Below, in pieces: positions 17,045 to 29,345 of a stretch of 64,000 nt of DNA; position 1 is the stretch's first letter, and every line of letters starts with the position of its first letter. The position numbers were made by a program, and so were the translations under genes. The notes under the pieces are model-generated. The model was given only the letters and a program-made list of their open reading frames with translations. It was not told the origin of the DNA and did not search any database. The DNA is from Heterostelium multicystogenum (taxonomy: Eukaryota > Evosea > Eumycetozoa > Acytosteliales > Acytosteliaceae), in contig RCNN01000096.1 in NCBI GenBank assembly GCA_003667245.1, positions 1-64,000 on the forward strand. The letters are read 5' to 3'.

Positions 17045-20000
17045 CACATAGATTAGAGAAGTGATCGGGCACTCTCGGATTTTTCAACAAGAAATTGTTG
17101 TTATTCATTGTTAGACGACGCTATTCTACAAATGAGGACTTAAAATTCTATATGTAGTTTTAGGTGAATATGTTAATAACCAATTATTTTTTATTTGATC
17201 ATTTGGTTTAATTTCTTTTTTGGAAAATTGTAATCTCACTTCAGTCCGTTAAATGTGGGGTGGTGATTTGCATGTATTTTAAAGGAAAATGAAATAATAT
17301 ATGTGGATAAGTAACGAATTTGATGATTGCTGCCTGCATGCAGAATGTTGTATGATTTCATTTGCTATCAAGCTGGTTGCTGATAAATTGGATGTATTAA
17401 TAAATAACAGATGTATTATAAATCAATTTATTCCAAAGTACCCGATTTAGTTAAATTATTCTATAGACATGAGAAAGGGTGATGTAAAAATGATAATTAT
17501 ATTACCCTGGGGTTAAAAATAGGTTTACCAAACAATATATAATTCAAGATTGTTGTGGTTGAGTGTGTTGGTCGGAAAATAATAGTTATCCGTGATCAGA
17601 TGGGGTGAATTAAAGAAAATGATAAAATGATAAAATAATCATCGATTGAATTGCATAGATTGGCAGTGGATGAAGTAACTAAAATGTGGAGTGCAATAAT
17701 AGGTAATTGATTGCGATGATAACAACCAATTTATAAATCAAAAAATTGATCACATTTTCTAAATTGCTATTCAGTGGAAATTTGAATGAATAGGACACAA
17801 ACCTCTTAAAAGATAATAACTGAATTGCTTACTTCTCTGTTGTTGTTGATTGTATTTCTTTCTGATGGTTGTCTGATTGGTTGGATTAGTTTTGATAGAA
17901 TACTATTTGAGTATTTAACCAATGTGACGGATGATTGTTGTTGACAATTGTAATAACGTTTGTTTAGTTGGTCTGTTGTTGGACTGCTAGTTTACTGTTG
18001 TAGTTGAGGGTAGTATGATTTACTTGATTGTGGGATTAGAGGTATTGATAAAGTACTGTACTGCTCAAGTAAGGGTATACTAGATGATGTAATTGAACTT
18101 ATTCTTTTCAGACTGATGTTGATAGTGTAATATATCTAAAAATGAGCTCATTTAAGTGAAAAAATACTATGACTGAAGTAGTAGTAGTAGTATAATAATA
18201 ATTAAATAAATAATAGTAGAATTATTATTATTATATTATTTAATTATTTGCAATTTTTATAAATAAATTATAGATAAATAATAATATTTCGACCTTTTTT
18301 TGGTTGGTTGTTTTGAAAATTTTCGATCCAACTGAATAATTTAATTAAATACAAATATTTGCTGCTATTTTTAATAATAAATGAATTATTATTATAGATA
18401 TTATTATTTATAAATAATTATTGTGATTATTATTATTTAATAATAGTATTTTTAATTTACTGTTGTATTGGTATAAATAATTGTAATTTTAATTGCTACA
18501 ACTATTTAACTAACTACCAAAATATTATTCTTATTAATAATATTAATATTTAGAATTAATTGAAATAATATGATGATTAGTGAGTGAGTTTATGATTTTA
18601 AAAGTGTAGCAAACTGAATTGATAGATGATTTGATGACAGATTGAAAGGTTGATCAATTGACTGACTGATGAATTAAGGTAGTATGGAAAATGAATATTG
18701 AATGATAATGATGTGAAATTGTGGGTTACTGTTGTTGAAAGATGGAGGTTGTTGTTTTGTTGTGGTTGATGTTATTGATGAATAAATAATAATTATAAAA
18801 AAAACAAATTATTATTATTACTATTATTTATTTATTTATTATTGTGTGTTTGTTGGTGGGTGTGTTTGTATCTAATTTGAAAATGTATTAGTGTGTTTTA
18901 AAAAAGTTATGGTGATGTTTATGTTTTTAATTTTTACGTTTATTTTATTTAAAATTTTATTAATGTTAGTTTGTGAATGTAATTTTTTGGCAAGAGTGAA
19001 GGGTTGGTGGGTATTGCAGATTGATTTCTAATATTTTAATTTTCTCGATTTTTTTTGGAATCAAATGAGCATGGGGGGATTGTTTTCAATCAAGGGTCAG
19101 CAACAGACCTATCAAAAATGTTTTGCTATCTTTTTTTATTAGGTTTATTCTTGACACCCAAACACCACAGCACAGCATTTGCTTTGCAGCTGCTCCCCTT
19201 TGATATTTATATCAAATGTGAGTGGGTTGGCTGGGGGTGAGATGTATCGATTATTCAAGCTTATCATGTGAAGAATGAGCAACCCTTGCATGATTATAAT
19301 TGGTGTGTTTCAGTACTGTTCTTATTACCCCTATATAGAACCACATCTGAAACCAATATAGCGATTCACGATACATGATGAAAACGTTCATGCAACATAT
19401 TCTTTTAGGGTGACTTCCTGTTTTTTCTTTTTGAGTTCTATGTGGCTGCTTGTCAGCTAGAGTTATCAAATTATTATTCTAGGATTGGATTGGATTGGTT
19501 TCTTGCTTCACAGGAGTGGAGTGAAGTGTTTTATAAAAGGTATAAAAAGACATTCAAACTAGCTCATCAGGTTGGGTATTTTTTTTTAATAAAGTACAAC
19601 TTTATTTATTTATTTATAGGTTATTTCTGTTTTTGGGGTTATTGCTCGATTTTGCTATACCTGTTTGATTGTTTCCAAATGAAATAAACAATTTCCAAAT
19701 AAGTTTAATCAACTTTGCTAAATCAAACTTGTACACCTGATATGTACCTATATATTGGAAATTCAGGCAGTTTGTCAGTTGCTCTTCGCAATGTCTAAAG
19801 AGTTTAAATCGACTCAGTCCAGTGATATAATATTTTTCTTGTTGAACTAACATATTGTCACACTCATCATTAATCTGATAGAATTCAAACTAAATTGATA
19901 AAAAACAAAAGAAAAGATTCTAGTTCACTCTAGACATTTCATCCTTTCTTTCACCCTCAAGTTCCAATGGTTTGAATGTTATTGGTATAGCCTATAAAAC

Positions 20001-21053
20001 TACCTCAGATTCTAATTGATTGATTTTAATCTAATAAAAAGTTACTTTTTATGGATTCAAAAACTCATTCATAGGTTGAAGAGGTAAGGTGAAATCATCA
20101 CACATTTTACTCCAAAAATTATTATGAACTCAAATAACCTCTCATCATATATCCATTGTAGATGCACATTCATCAATTATATTTTGAAAACAAAGAGTGA
20201 GATCCCTCAGAATCAAGATATTAAAAACTAAGTTGAGAGCATAGACTTTATCTAAAATTTATCGTCAATAGTTCATTAAAACTATTCAACTAGCAACTAA
20301 CTAATATTATCGTTAATTAATTTACTGAGATCGATTCATGTGTTGATACCTGTCAACACAAATTGCACGATCATTTCTAAAAAAATCAAAAAAGTTGCAA
20401 CTCAAAATTTTTTGGGTTCTATGTGTGAAATTGATAGGGTGGTTAATTTTTCTTGCACAAATTTATCAATTGGTGGTTTATAGTAGTGTGTATTAGTTTG
20501 TTTATTCTAAAATCTTATGTCACTAAAAGGGAATGGGTGCGGTTTGTCAAGTCACGTAGATGTAGACACTGATCCCAGTGTTAAGACACCACGATCGTTT
20601 TAGTGTCGGGGACTAGGACCAAACCAAACATCAATCAGCCATCTAACTCTGGGAGAATTAAAAGAATAAAGAACAAAGAATGTTTTGCAAAGTTCTTTCA
20701 AAATATTTTAAAACATTATTATTTTAAATTTATTTTAAATAAATAAAATTTATTATAACAAATAATTTACAATTTGTTGGGAGTGGAGGTGAGCAGGAGT
20801 GATGCTTTTGATGAATTCATAATACAAGTCCCTTGATGAAGAGACGGGATGTCGAGGATGATGGTTGCCACGTTGTTATTGTGAATGTAACAGATATTGG
20901 TAATTGCTAATAAATAGTGAGTTGCAGGAATGTGATGATGTTGAGGAGCATACGCTATAATTGATGGAAAACAAATGGTTGTAAGAAGTACAAGGCTGAT
21001 TTTTTTTTTTTCTCTAGCAAGGTAATTTATAAGTGTAAAATTGAAACGGATTA
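17045..21053. other. 4-kb gene-poor region between two GATA genes
   Basis: Very AT-rich, with runs of ATT/AAT trinucleotides (18180-18560), G/T-rich stretches (18720-18880) and no open frame with coding character. It would include the promoter and 5' UTR of the first GATA gene. One structured GC-richer island (20521-20630) is listed separately. Frames around 19055-19690 have no intron or codon logic and are not called. Confidence 0.5.
20521..20630. ncRNA. Possible structured non-coding RNA (candidate C)
   Basis: GC-richer island in an AT-rich gap. CACTAAAA (20521-20528) pairs with TTTTAGTG (20598-20605). A tetraloop hairpin ACACTG-ATCC-CAGTGT lies at 20566-20581. GGTTTG (20541-20546) can pair with CAAACC (20620-20625), and GACAC with GTGTC. 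Not all these pairings can coexist. No known RNA class is recognised and the strand is undetermined. Confidence 0.35.
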
Positions 21054-22809
21054 TTAGTTCTCTAACAAAGAGGATACATTCATAGATTGGCAAGTGGATT
21101 CATTTTGATTTTGTTGAGAGTTCTTGATTGATTCTTTCTTTATATTTTTAGCGTAATGGAGTCCACAAGCATTACACAATCTATTGGTAAATAGTTAGAC
21201 GATAAGCGATATTGTTAATACCTGAACTAAACTTGCATTATAGTAAAAGTTTAATTGAAATACTTACGTTTTGTGACCTCCTGGACCTTTTCTCCACTCA
21301 GGTGTTTCCATGGTACCACAGAAGAAGCAGTAGTTACCTTTGCTCTTTGGAGTGGTTACGTAGGTACGCTATATTTAGTAGTAAGTTGATATATGTTAGT
21401 CTTCAATTTGGTGGTTGAAAAAAATATAATGTGGGTGAAAATTTGAAAACCTTTCTGATTGTTCGTTTTTGGATCTCTAGAATTCATTATAATAAATTCG
21501 AGATTTGATAGAGAAGAGAAAGAATCAAGATTCCATTAATTAATTGTAAATTACCTTTATACCCAATAGATCCTTTTGCAACTTTTCAGCTTTAGTGGCT
21601 CTCTTCTTTCTAGCTCTGGTTTGTGGTGGTAAGCTGTAAAGTTGAGAAGGCGTCAGTGATCAGTATCACCTTGAATTAATTAATTATTAATGAGCATTCA
21701 ACTTACGATTTATAAATATTGTTAGTGATTTCAATCTCTTTGACAGTGTTTGTGATTTCACTGAGTTTGGCATTTAATGCTTCAATTTGATTAAATTCCT
21801 TGGTCTTGAGTGTTTCAAAAATAAAGTGATTGAACTCATTTGCATAGTACTCCAACTTCTTCCATTGTTGTTCAGCTTGCTTTGGGTAAGCTGGCTCAGT
21901 GGCATTTTTATCGGCTGGTCCACCTCTTGGAGTGGTGGAAGGAGTAGAGGATGGCGAGGAAGGATAGGAGCAGCTGCCATTTCTTGGTGATTCTGGTAGA
22001 CTTGAGCAAGAGGACGTTGAGGGAGATAGGATAGTGGGTGAAGTTTCAACCATTGACTTGAGTGGAGTTCTACTGGCACTTGTTGGAGTAGTTTCTCCAG
22101 GTGTTGATGAGACTGAGTTTGAAAATTTGGGAGAGATGGTGAATGGTGAATCAAAATCTGGTTTACATTGTTTGAGGTTGAGGAGTGGAATTACTGCTCT
22201 TTCGAAAACTGGAGACATGGCTGCTTGGTTTGGTGAGCTATTACAGTTGTTATTATTATTATTATAACTATTGTTTGGTGACATTAAAGGTGATACCAAG
22301 TTAATGTTACAGTTATTGTTATTAGAATTTGTATTGTTATTGGAGGAGTTGGAATTAATTTTAATGAATGGAGTGGAGTTGATTATAGGATTTGGAATTG
22401 GTGAAGTTTGTCTATGGTAGTTATTGATTGAGGTTGAATTATGTACAGCACGTGGCGAAGCTTTTAGTGGAATTGGTTGTGAAGTTTTGATTTGACTGTT
22501 TGGATTGTAGTAATTGTGTTGGCTTGATGGAAGTTGTTGCTGAGGCAGGGAGGAAGTGAATGGAAGAGGTGAGAAGCAATAGCCATTACCAATACTACCG
22601 GACGATGATGATCTCTCAAGAGAAATCGACTGGAAATTGCTGTTACTTGGACCAATCATATGTTGCTTGAGGTTGGATGATGATGGAGGCGAGCGGTAGT
22701 GATAACTATCATCTATCAGTATGTGATGTGAAGGACTTTGTTCTCTTGGCGAATGATCAAAATACAGGAATGAAGGTGGAGTATTTGGTACAGAATGGAA
22801 ATTCGACAT
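21054..22809 (-). CDS. GATA zinc-finger transcription factor (second)
   Basis: Five exons, no frameshift. Exon 1 (22809 to about 21708) encodes about 367 residues rich in Ser, Asn and Pro (MSNFHSVPNTPPSFLYFDHS; poly-Asn near 22240-22340), ending in a helical stretch (FNQIEALNAKLSEITNTVKE). Then come short basic exons (LPPQTRARKKRATKAEKLQK, IQKRTIRK), exon 4 with GNYCFFCGTMETPEWRKG and exon 5 with LCNACGLHYAKNIKKE. The GATA finger, C-x2-C-x17-C-x2-C, is complete and is split by an intron after HKT. The protein ends SMNVSSLLEN at 21054. The finger lies near the C-terminus as in the neighbouring GATA gene, so the two may be old tandem duplicates, though their N-terminal regions are not alike. 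Flanking non-coding DNA is unusually long (4 kb below, 9 kb above). Confidence 0.9.
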
Positions 22810-25340
22810 GATTGATATATTATTAATTAATTAAAAGAAAAGGATTGGTTTAAAAAATAAAATAATAATAATGATGATAAATAATTGATTTTTAGATTTG
22901 ATTGATTGGTAAATGTGTGATAAGTTTTAACCTTGTAGCGTGGTAGTAGTGGGGAAGTGTGATTGAATTTGTAGTCGTGATGGGGTTTAGTTACTTTATA
23001 AAATATTTTAAGAATTATAGTTTTCTATAAAACATCAACTACAACAACTAGACGGTGTAGTTGATAGTTTAGAATTAAGAGGAAAACTATACTATAGTTT
23101 GTTGAATGTTGGTTTGATTTTAAAGAGATATGAAAACAATAATAATAGATAGATATTGATATATGTAATGATCGGTTGGATATTTATGTTGTGATAACTA
23201 ATAATAATAAATAAGAGGAGGTTGATTGTGTTGTTCAACTGGACAGGTCTGCTTGGCTGGTTGGATTTCTTTTAAAGCTAATTATAATAATTAGAGTAAA
23301 AATAGTACTATATTATATATATACAATGGAATTATTATGGCTTGAAGATCTATACATAGAAAGTATGGTAATAGATAAGAATGTTGAAAATGTAGTATTT
23401 AGCTTGAATTAGAATTTTGATTGGTTTTTGGACAACTCTACTGCCAATGATGCTTTTCAAAGTTCAGTCAATCTATTTAAATTGAATGAATGTTCTTGCT
23501 TGTATCTTTGCAAAGCTTCACTATTTAATAATGATGCTGTAGCGTGCAGTTGTAGTAGGTGATGAGTGTTAGTATTGAGTGAGAGGAGGATGTTATAATT
23601 AATATTCAAGACTATTGGTGGTGTGGGAGGTGTAGTGTGGGTTGATTTTTGATTGTGAAAGAGTATAGGTTGGGGTTGTTTAGGTGTGGGTGTGGGTGTA
23701 GGTGTATTAATATTAGATGATGGTTGTTATCGATATTTAATAAGATAGATAGATAAATGTTATTGTCAACGAAACAACAATAAGAACTTTGCTATGTGCA
23801 ACCAGACCTGATTTATATAGATTTTATAAACTGTTATTGTTGCTAAAAATATAATATTAATAATAATACTACTACTGACTTTGATTCTAATGTGTAGTTA
23901 GATAGGATAAGCTTGACAAATTAATTAATGAAAAACTTAATTGTTTTTGGTTGATGTTGTAAAATGTTTGTTTCTTTTTGTTATTGTTATTGTTTTGATA
24001 GTTGTGTTGTTGTTATTGTTGTTGATGATGATATTTAAATATAGTTGAGATATTTTTTATTATTTATTATTATTTAGTTGATATGATATGTTCATTAAAA
24101 TTAAAAAGATAGGTGGTGAAGATTGATATTTTTAATATTAGAGTTACAGTGGTAGTGGTAGTGGGTGTTGTTTTATATGTCTTTAGAATTGTGAGTGTGA
24201 TTTGATTTTAATAGAACGAAGCGTCAGTCAGTCAATTTTATATCTTTTTCAAGTTGTTGTTGATGATATTGATGGGTGTGTATGATGATTATTATTATTA
24301 AAACTTGAAATGGAAACGAATTCAATTGGGGTGTGACAGTTCGGTACTTGTTTGGTCGGTCGTCGTCGTCGTTGTCAACAGCAGTTGGATCGATTGGTAT
24401 CCAAATTGAAAGGCAGGATAAAATGGGTTGTTGACTAAATATCAAATCAATTTGAATTCTATCAACATAAAGATATTACAAGATAGTTCAAAACAGATGA
24501 ATAGGTATTGAATAAAGATAGATTTAGATAAATGAGTATTGATATCACAATAATATATTTAGAAATAATTAAATAATTATTAGTAGTAGTAAAGAATTGT
24601 AATTCCAAAATAATAATGATAATAATAATAGTTGGAAAGCAAGGATTTCAAAAAAAAAGTCAATTTGGGTTGGAAACAAGTAATAAATTGATAGAGAAAA
24701 GTGGCAAGTATTTAAAAATAAAACAATTGCAATTGTTCATTCATTAATTAATTGGTTTTAAAATTTATAAATATTATAACAAACAATAAAAAATAAATTG
24801 ATTAGGTTAGAATTGTAAAATAATATTGGTTTTTTAAATAAATAAATATGATATTTAAATATTTATCTGTTTGTTTTTTGTTTTTTAATGTTGAAACTTA
24901 CAATTTAGTTGAGTTGTTGGATTATCAGATTGTGATAAACTACACAATTGGAGCTGAGTGGATATCCAAGAAGCAGTGGAGCAGGCAATAGCAGTTAGTT
25001 ATGTAAATGGTGGGGAGTTTTAATTTGACTTTGATCTGATAGTATGGTTAATTTCGAAAAAAAAGAGTAAATCACGACGTTTTGTTAGTTCTCTTTCCAA
25101 TTTAAATTCAATTGAAAAACTGGTACAGTCGCGCAGGAGCGCTATATTTATTGCAAGTGGAACTTACTTTTTTATTGTGCGATACACTGGGAAGTTACTA
25201 TAGTGAAAAGGCAGAAAAACAGTGTAATTTGTAGATGATACAGATGGATGTGCAATTAAAATTCAAAATAGAATTTAATAACAAATATTAAATGTAAAAA
25301 TTGATGTTGCCAGTGGAAGTAACAACACAATAGTTTATAT

Positions 25341-25360
25341 GTATGTATGTATGTATGTAT
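25341..25360. repeat. (GTAT)5 microsatellite
   Basis: Five perfect tandem copies of GTAT, with a shorter run of the same unit near 25455-25474. Confidence 0.85.
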
Positions 25361-26405
25361 ATGTAAGTTGTAAAATTGGAATTGAAGTATACCAATTGGA
25401 ATGGATGATTTTAAAAACAAGAGGTATTGTTATTGGGTTGGTGTTTAATTGTTGTATGTAAGTATGTATGTATGTCTGGGCAGGAGTGTGGTTTGGTGGT
25501 GGTGGTGGTAAATAGTATGACTTTATAAGTTGTAGTTATTGGTTTGACAGATAGAATAGTCAAGCACTAATTTGAATTTGGAATGATGTTTTAGTATTTA
25601 TATAAAATTTTGACTTCAATAGGCAATGCCTATGAAGAATGGTGTCTTTGCAAACCACACTAAACAACCTAAAAACGATACAATATATCACCCATTATAT
25701 CTGGGTTGACTTGTTTTTCTTTCAAGTTAGTGTGTGGTGTGTGTGTGGGGTTATTGTTATAAGTCTTTGAAAGATCTGTTTCTTATATTTGTTCTTTTTT
25801 ATTAGTAAAAGTGTGGGAAGAGCCACCATGTCTGAAAGGCATCATCATCTAATCCATCATCATAATTAATTAACACACATCGCAAAGATTCGTGTGTGAA
25901 TGATTGTGTATCACCTATTGTTTTTCACTTTCAATTCTGATAAATTAAATACATTTTTATTTTTTATTTTAAAAGGGGCTTATTCTATTAATGTAACCCA
26001 CACTTTTTTAAATTGAAAAATGAATTTTTTGCTTTGAGTAGTTTAGTTGCGTGGTGGTGGTGGGTGTTAACTTGAAAACACTGGTGCCACCATTTTTAGA
26101 TGGAAAGAGACACAAAAAACTTAAGATACTTAATTTTTTCACTTGCAAATTTCATTGTGTTGGCGGTAATTATTATATTAAATGTTTGCATTGATAATAT
26201 GATATATATAGTCAAGTTTTCAACATTTAAATCTATCATTGTGAATCTACAATTTTCAAAAAAATCCATCCTTATGCTCATCTCCTTAGGTGGGGGTATG
26301 AGATCATATCCACTTTTTATCGGTTCTAGAGCAAAGTAGTGAATGCAAAGAGAAATCACTTTTATTGTGAATGTTCATCCTTTATCCAGAAACTGGTTTT
26401 CAAAA

Positions 26406-26640
26406 TAAACGCAAGCTTGCTAGCTTTGGAAGGAATCGCAAGGCAAAGCTGTCAGCGAAGGGGAACCAATCACCCAATAAATCGAAGAACCATTTGCACG
26501 CAAGCACATCAAATTTGATGATGGTGATGTTGATGTTGATGAGGTAAGAGCTAGTGGTAGGTTTAGGTCATTTAAAGATATAAACCATTCACAAAGACCA
26601 TCAATCGTTTGCAACTTCATTCTAGGTTTGTTACCTTTTA
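26406..26640 (+). pseudogene. Unrecognised decayed coding fragment
   Basis: The plus frame reads LWKESQGKAVSEGEPITQ, an in-frame TAA at 26478-26480, then IEEPFARKHIKFDDGDVDVD, and on to FRSFKDINHSQRPSIVCNF. A GAG-GTAAGA donor-like site follows DVDVDE. Local composition is less AT-rich than the surroundings and codons look selected, but the stop codon and lack of upstream exons suggest decay. The protein family is not recognised. The antisense frame (26420-26620) is a weaker alternative. Confidence 0.3.
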
Positions 26641-26779
26641 TTATCGATTTCGATAAATATGGTAAATATTTTTAATGAATATGTAAATTATTATCTGAAA
26701 CAATACTTTGGTTTTAGTTTAAATCATCAATCAATTCACACTAACCAAACAAACAACCAACCAACCACTGTCACTGGTT

Positions 26780-26985
26780 GGTGACCCTCATTTCGCTTAT
26801 TTGTGTCGAGCATATGGTATTCCATCAAAAAGCGAACCACAAGCAAGTGACATGTCAACTTACGTATTCCCAATAGTGTGGATATGGGGGTGCCAATTGA
26901 AAATGCTCAGCAATTGCACATCAGCCAAGCTTGTTCAAACCTTATTAGGCAAAATCAATAAAGTTCTTCATCTCTCTCTCTAGAT
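26780..26985 (+). pseudogene. Unrecognised decayed coding fragment (possible 3' end of the previous one)
   Basis: The plus frame reads LVGDPHFAYLCRAYGIPSKS, EPQASDMSTYVFP, then one frame over NSVDMGVPIENAQQLHISQA and CSNLIRQNQ-stop. The two parts meet near 26870 and together look like the C-terminal end of a protein with one frameshift. The family is not recognised. A CT-rich tract (26970-26982) follows. Confidence 0.3.
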
Positions 26986-28557
26986 ATGAAGGAGATAATC
27001 AAATAACTTGTTTACATGTCTATATTAATTACAATTTGTAATTCTATTCTTCTAACTTGCATAGAATTTCCTTTTAAGTAAATAGGCGTCAGGTTTAATC
27101 TGATCATAATATTATTAGGGATTCCCTTCCCTGAACTGAAGGGGAATGAGAAATAATCTTTAGGATCTATTAGAGGTATTATTTTTGGTATTCTCTTTCC
27201 ACATCGCTAGATTAATTTCATCCCATTAAAATCTTGTATTTTAAAAATACATGAATCAATCCAACCGATAACATGATTTAATTCCTATAATCAAAATCAA
27301 ACCATTTAAAGTTTTTTACAATGACAGAGTGCACTGGCTGCCAAACAAATGATGATCATCATTTGGATTTAATTAAATTAAATTTTCGACTGATCATCAT
27401 TGATTCATTTTAGATGGTACATCACTATTAGTTTTTTCAATAAACTCATTATTGTTCAAAAAAGGTAATTTTCAACTATGACTTCAACTGAAAGAATCAT
27501 CATTAAATTTAATTACATAGGGGAATCGACCAATTTAAGTTAATGAAAATGACCTTTTAAGGACAATACTTTTAAGGAAATAATCAGAATATGTTCAATC
27601 TACATTCTAGTTTCTTCAATGTGTTGGCTTTGAAATCATCATTATCTAATGGAGATTTCTTTTTAAAAATTGTAAAATGATTTTTCTTTTTTAAGTGGTG
27701 AACATTTAACAACAAACAACAATAATTGTTAATAAATAACACATAAACAATTATTGTAATAGATTATCTCTTGACTCATCCAATTCCTAAATCAAAACCT
27801 GAAGTATTTCTTCAATTTTTAAATTATTTCTTCCTACAATTCATCTAGGAGATGACAGTTTCGAAATTGATTCACAAAAATTAAGATCCAGAATATTTGA
27901 AGTAGCAGTTGAGAGGACAATTTATTGTTTTCGGAAATGGTTACTGTACTATGTATAAACTACAAATATCCTAAAATAGTTTCAACTTTTGGTTACAATT
28001 ATTTATTAAAAAAAAAATACCAAAAATAACTGTTACTTTGCCATAGTTACAACAAAAATAGAAAACCACAGATTATATTCTCAAATAGTAATTTTACAAA
28101 CAGAATCTTGATTCCAAAGATCTCTAAAACCCAGTTTGGATGTTTGGTTTGACTTATTGAAATGAATTGGTACCAAAGCAAATGTTATAATATCTTTTTT
28201 TTCTTTGGATTTTCGTTTTTGATTAAATTGAATTCATTTTTATCTTTTTTGACAAATAATTTTAGAAATTAAGAAAATAAGATCGTATTTTTGTATGAAA
28301 AGATATTAATTAATGAATGTTGTAAAATAGCTATCCTAAAATGTAATTATTCACAATTTAGCAATGTATTAATTAAGCAAATGACAATCAATGTTTGATC
28401 TGGATTCGATTTTGTATCAAGAGTGGTGATGTGATTTATAAATATTCTGTTGTTTTAAGAGAGTGCTGTTGTTTGTTTATTATCTCAAGTTAAGAGAGTC
28501 AAAGTTAGAGTTTGGACAAATTAAAGGTTTAGGTTTAGCCATTATTTTATTATTATT

Positions 28558-28560
<3 letters not shown>

Positions 28561-28591
<31 letters not shown>

Positions 28592-28592
28592 T
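28561..28592. repeat. (GTT)n microsatellite
   Basis: About ten uninterrupted GTT units, preceded by an ATT tract. Confidence 0.9.
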
Positions 28593-29280
28593 AAATAGTG
28601 TAGTGACCTATCTGTACAGCAGTTGGTTTTGTGGTTGTTCTCCTTAATACATGATTCACAAACATCCAAACTGTCTTCACTCGATTTACTCTATTTACCT
28701 TAATAAACTCATCCTTTACAATCAACGTCCACTCCACACTCCACTCCACTACAAAAATATCTACAACTTATTTGTAGAATGCAGTAATAATTAAATTAAT
28801 CTTTAAGATTTAAATTCATATTCACCTCAACTAACTTAGTTATCCCACCCCACATACAAAAGTTATAGCATACACATAAGTATATACATATAAAGATAAT
28901 CAGACTAACTAACAAACAAATAAATAATTAATATTAGTGTATTAATTAATATTATGCATACACAGATAAATTCATACTATCTCTTTCACTTTATATTCTA
29001 CTGCTGAGTGTTGTATGCATTTAAAAGTGAGGATAGGGGTTATTTCATACATTTCCTATAAGATAGATAGTTATAACATTGTTTTCATCTCGAAGTGTAC
29101 AAACATTAATAAATACATACACACACATACATACACACACAAGCATTCGAATCGATTTGAGTGTGTCATTATCATATGAAGCCACATTTTCTAACAACAA
29201 CAATATGCATATTAATATATATTGATAATATTCAAATTGATTGGCATTCTCGAATTGATATGGATTTTGAATCAACTAAC

Positions 29281-29345
29281 CCCTGATGCAGCTGTGAATA
29301 AGGGAACTACCCTGAAGCTATATCAAGCACTGATATAACTCTCCT
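29281..29345. ncRNA. Possible structured RNA or hairpin island (candidate D)
   Basis: CCCTGATGCAGCTG is followed by a GGG-AACTA-CCC hairpin (29302-29312) and a TATATCA-AGCAC-TGATATA hairpin (29319-29337). CTGATG and two CTGA motifs hint at a C/D-box snoRNA, but the C box does not match RUGAUGA and no terminal stem is seen. Confidence 0.2.

Noticed and set aside
19055..19690. Several frames of 60-80 codons between the GATA genes
   Set aside because: They overlap on both strands, have random composition and no recognisable motif.
21774..22267. Frames opposite or overlapping the second GATA gene
   Set aside because: They are shadows of the low-complexity first exon.
26096..26359. Overlapping frames on both strands
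   Set aside because: Neither strand shows a family motif; composition is ambiguous.
27321..27413. ATG with MTECTGCQTNDDHH as a small gene
   Set aside because: Only 30 codons, no donor site, no downstream exon and no recognised motif.
29045..29275. Minus-strand frame of 76 codons
   Set aside because: Its centre is a CA microsatellite (CVCMCVYVF) and the rest has no coding character.
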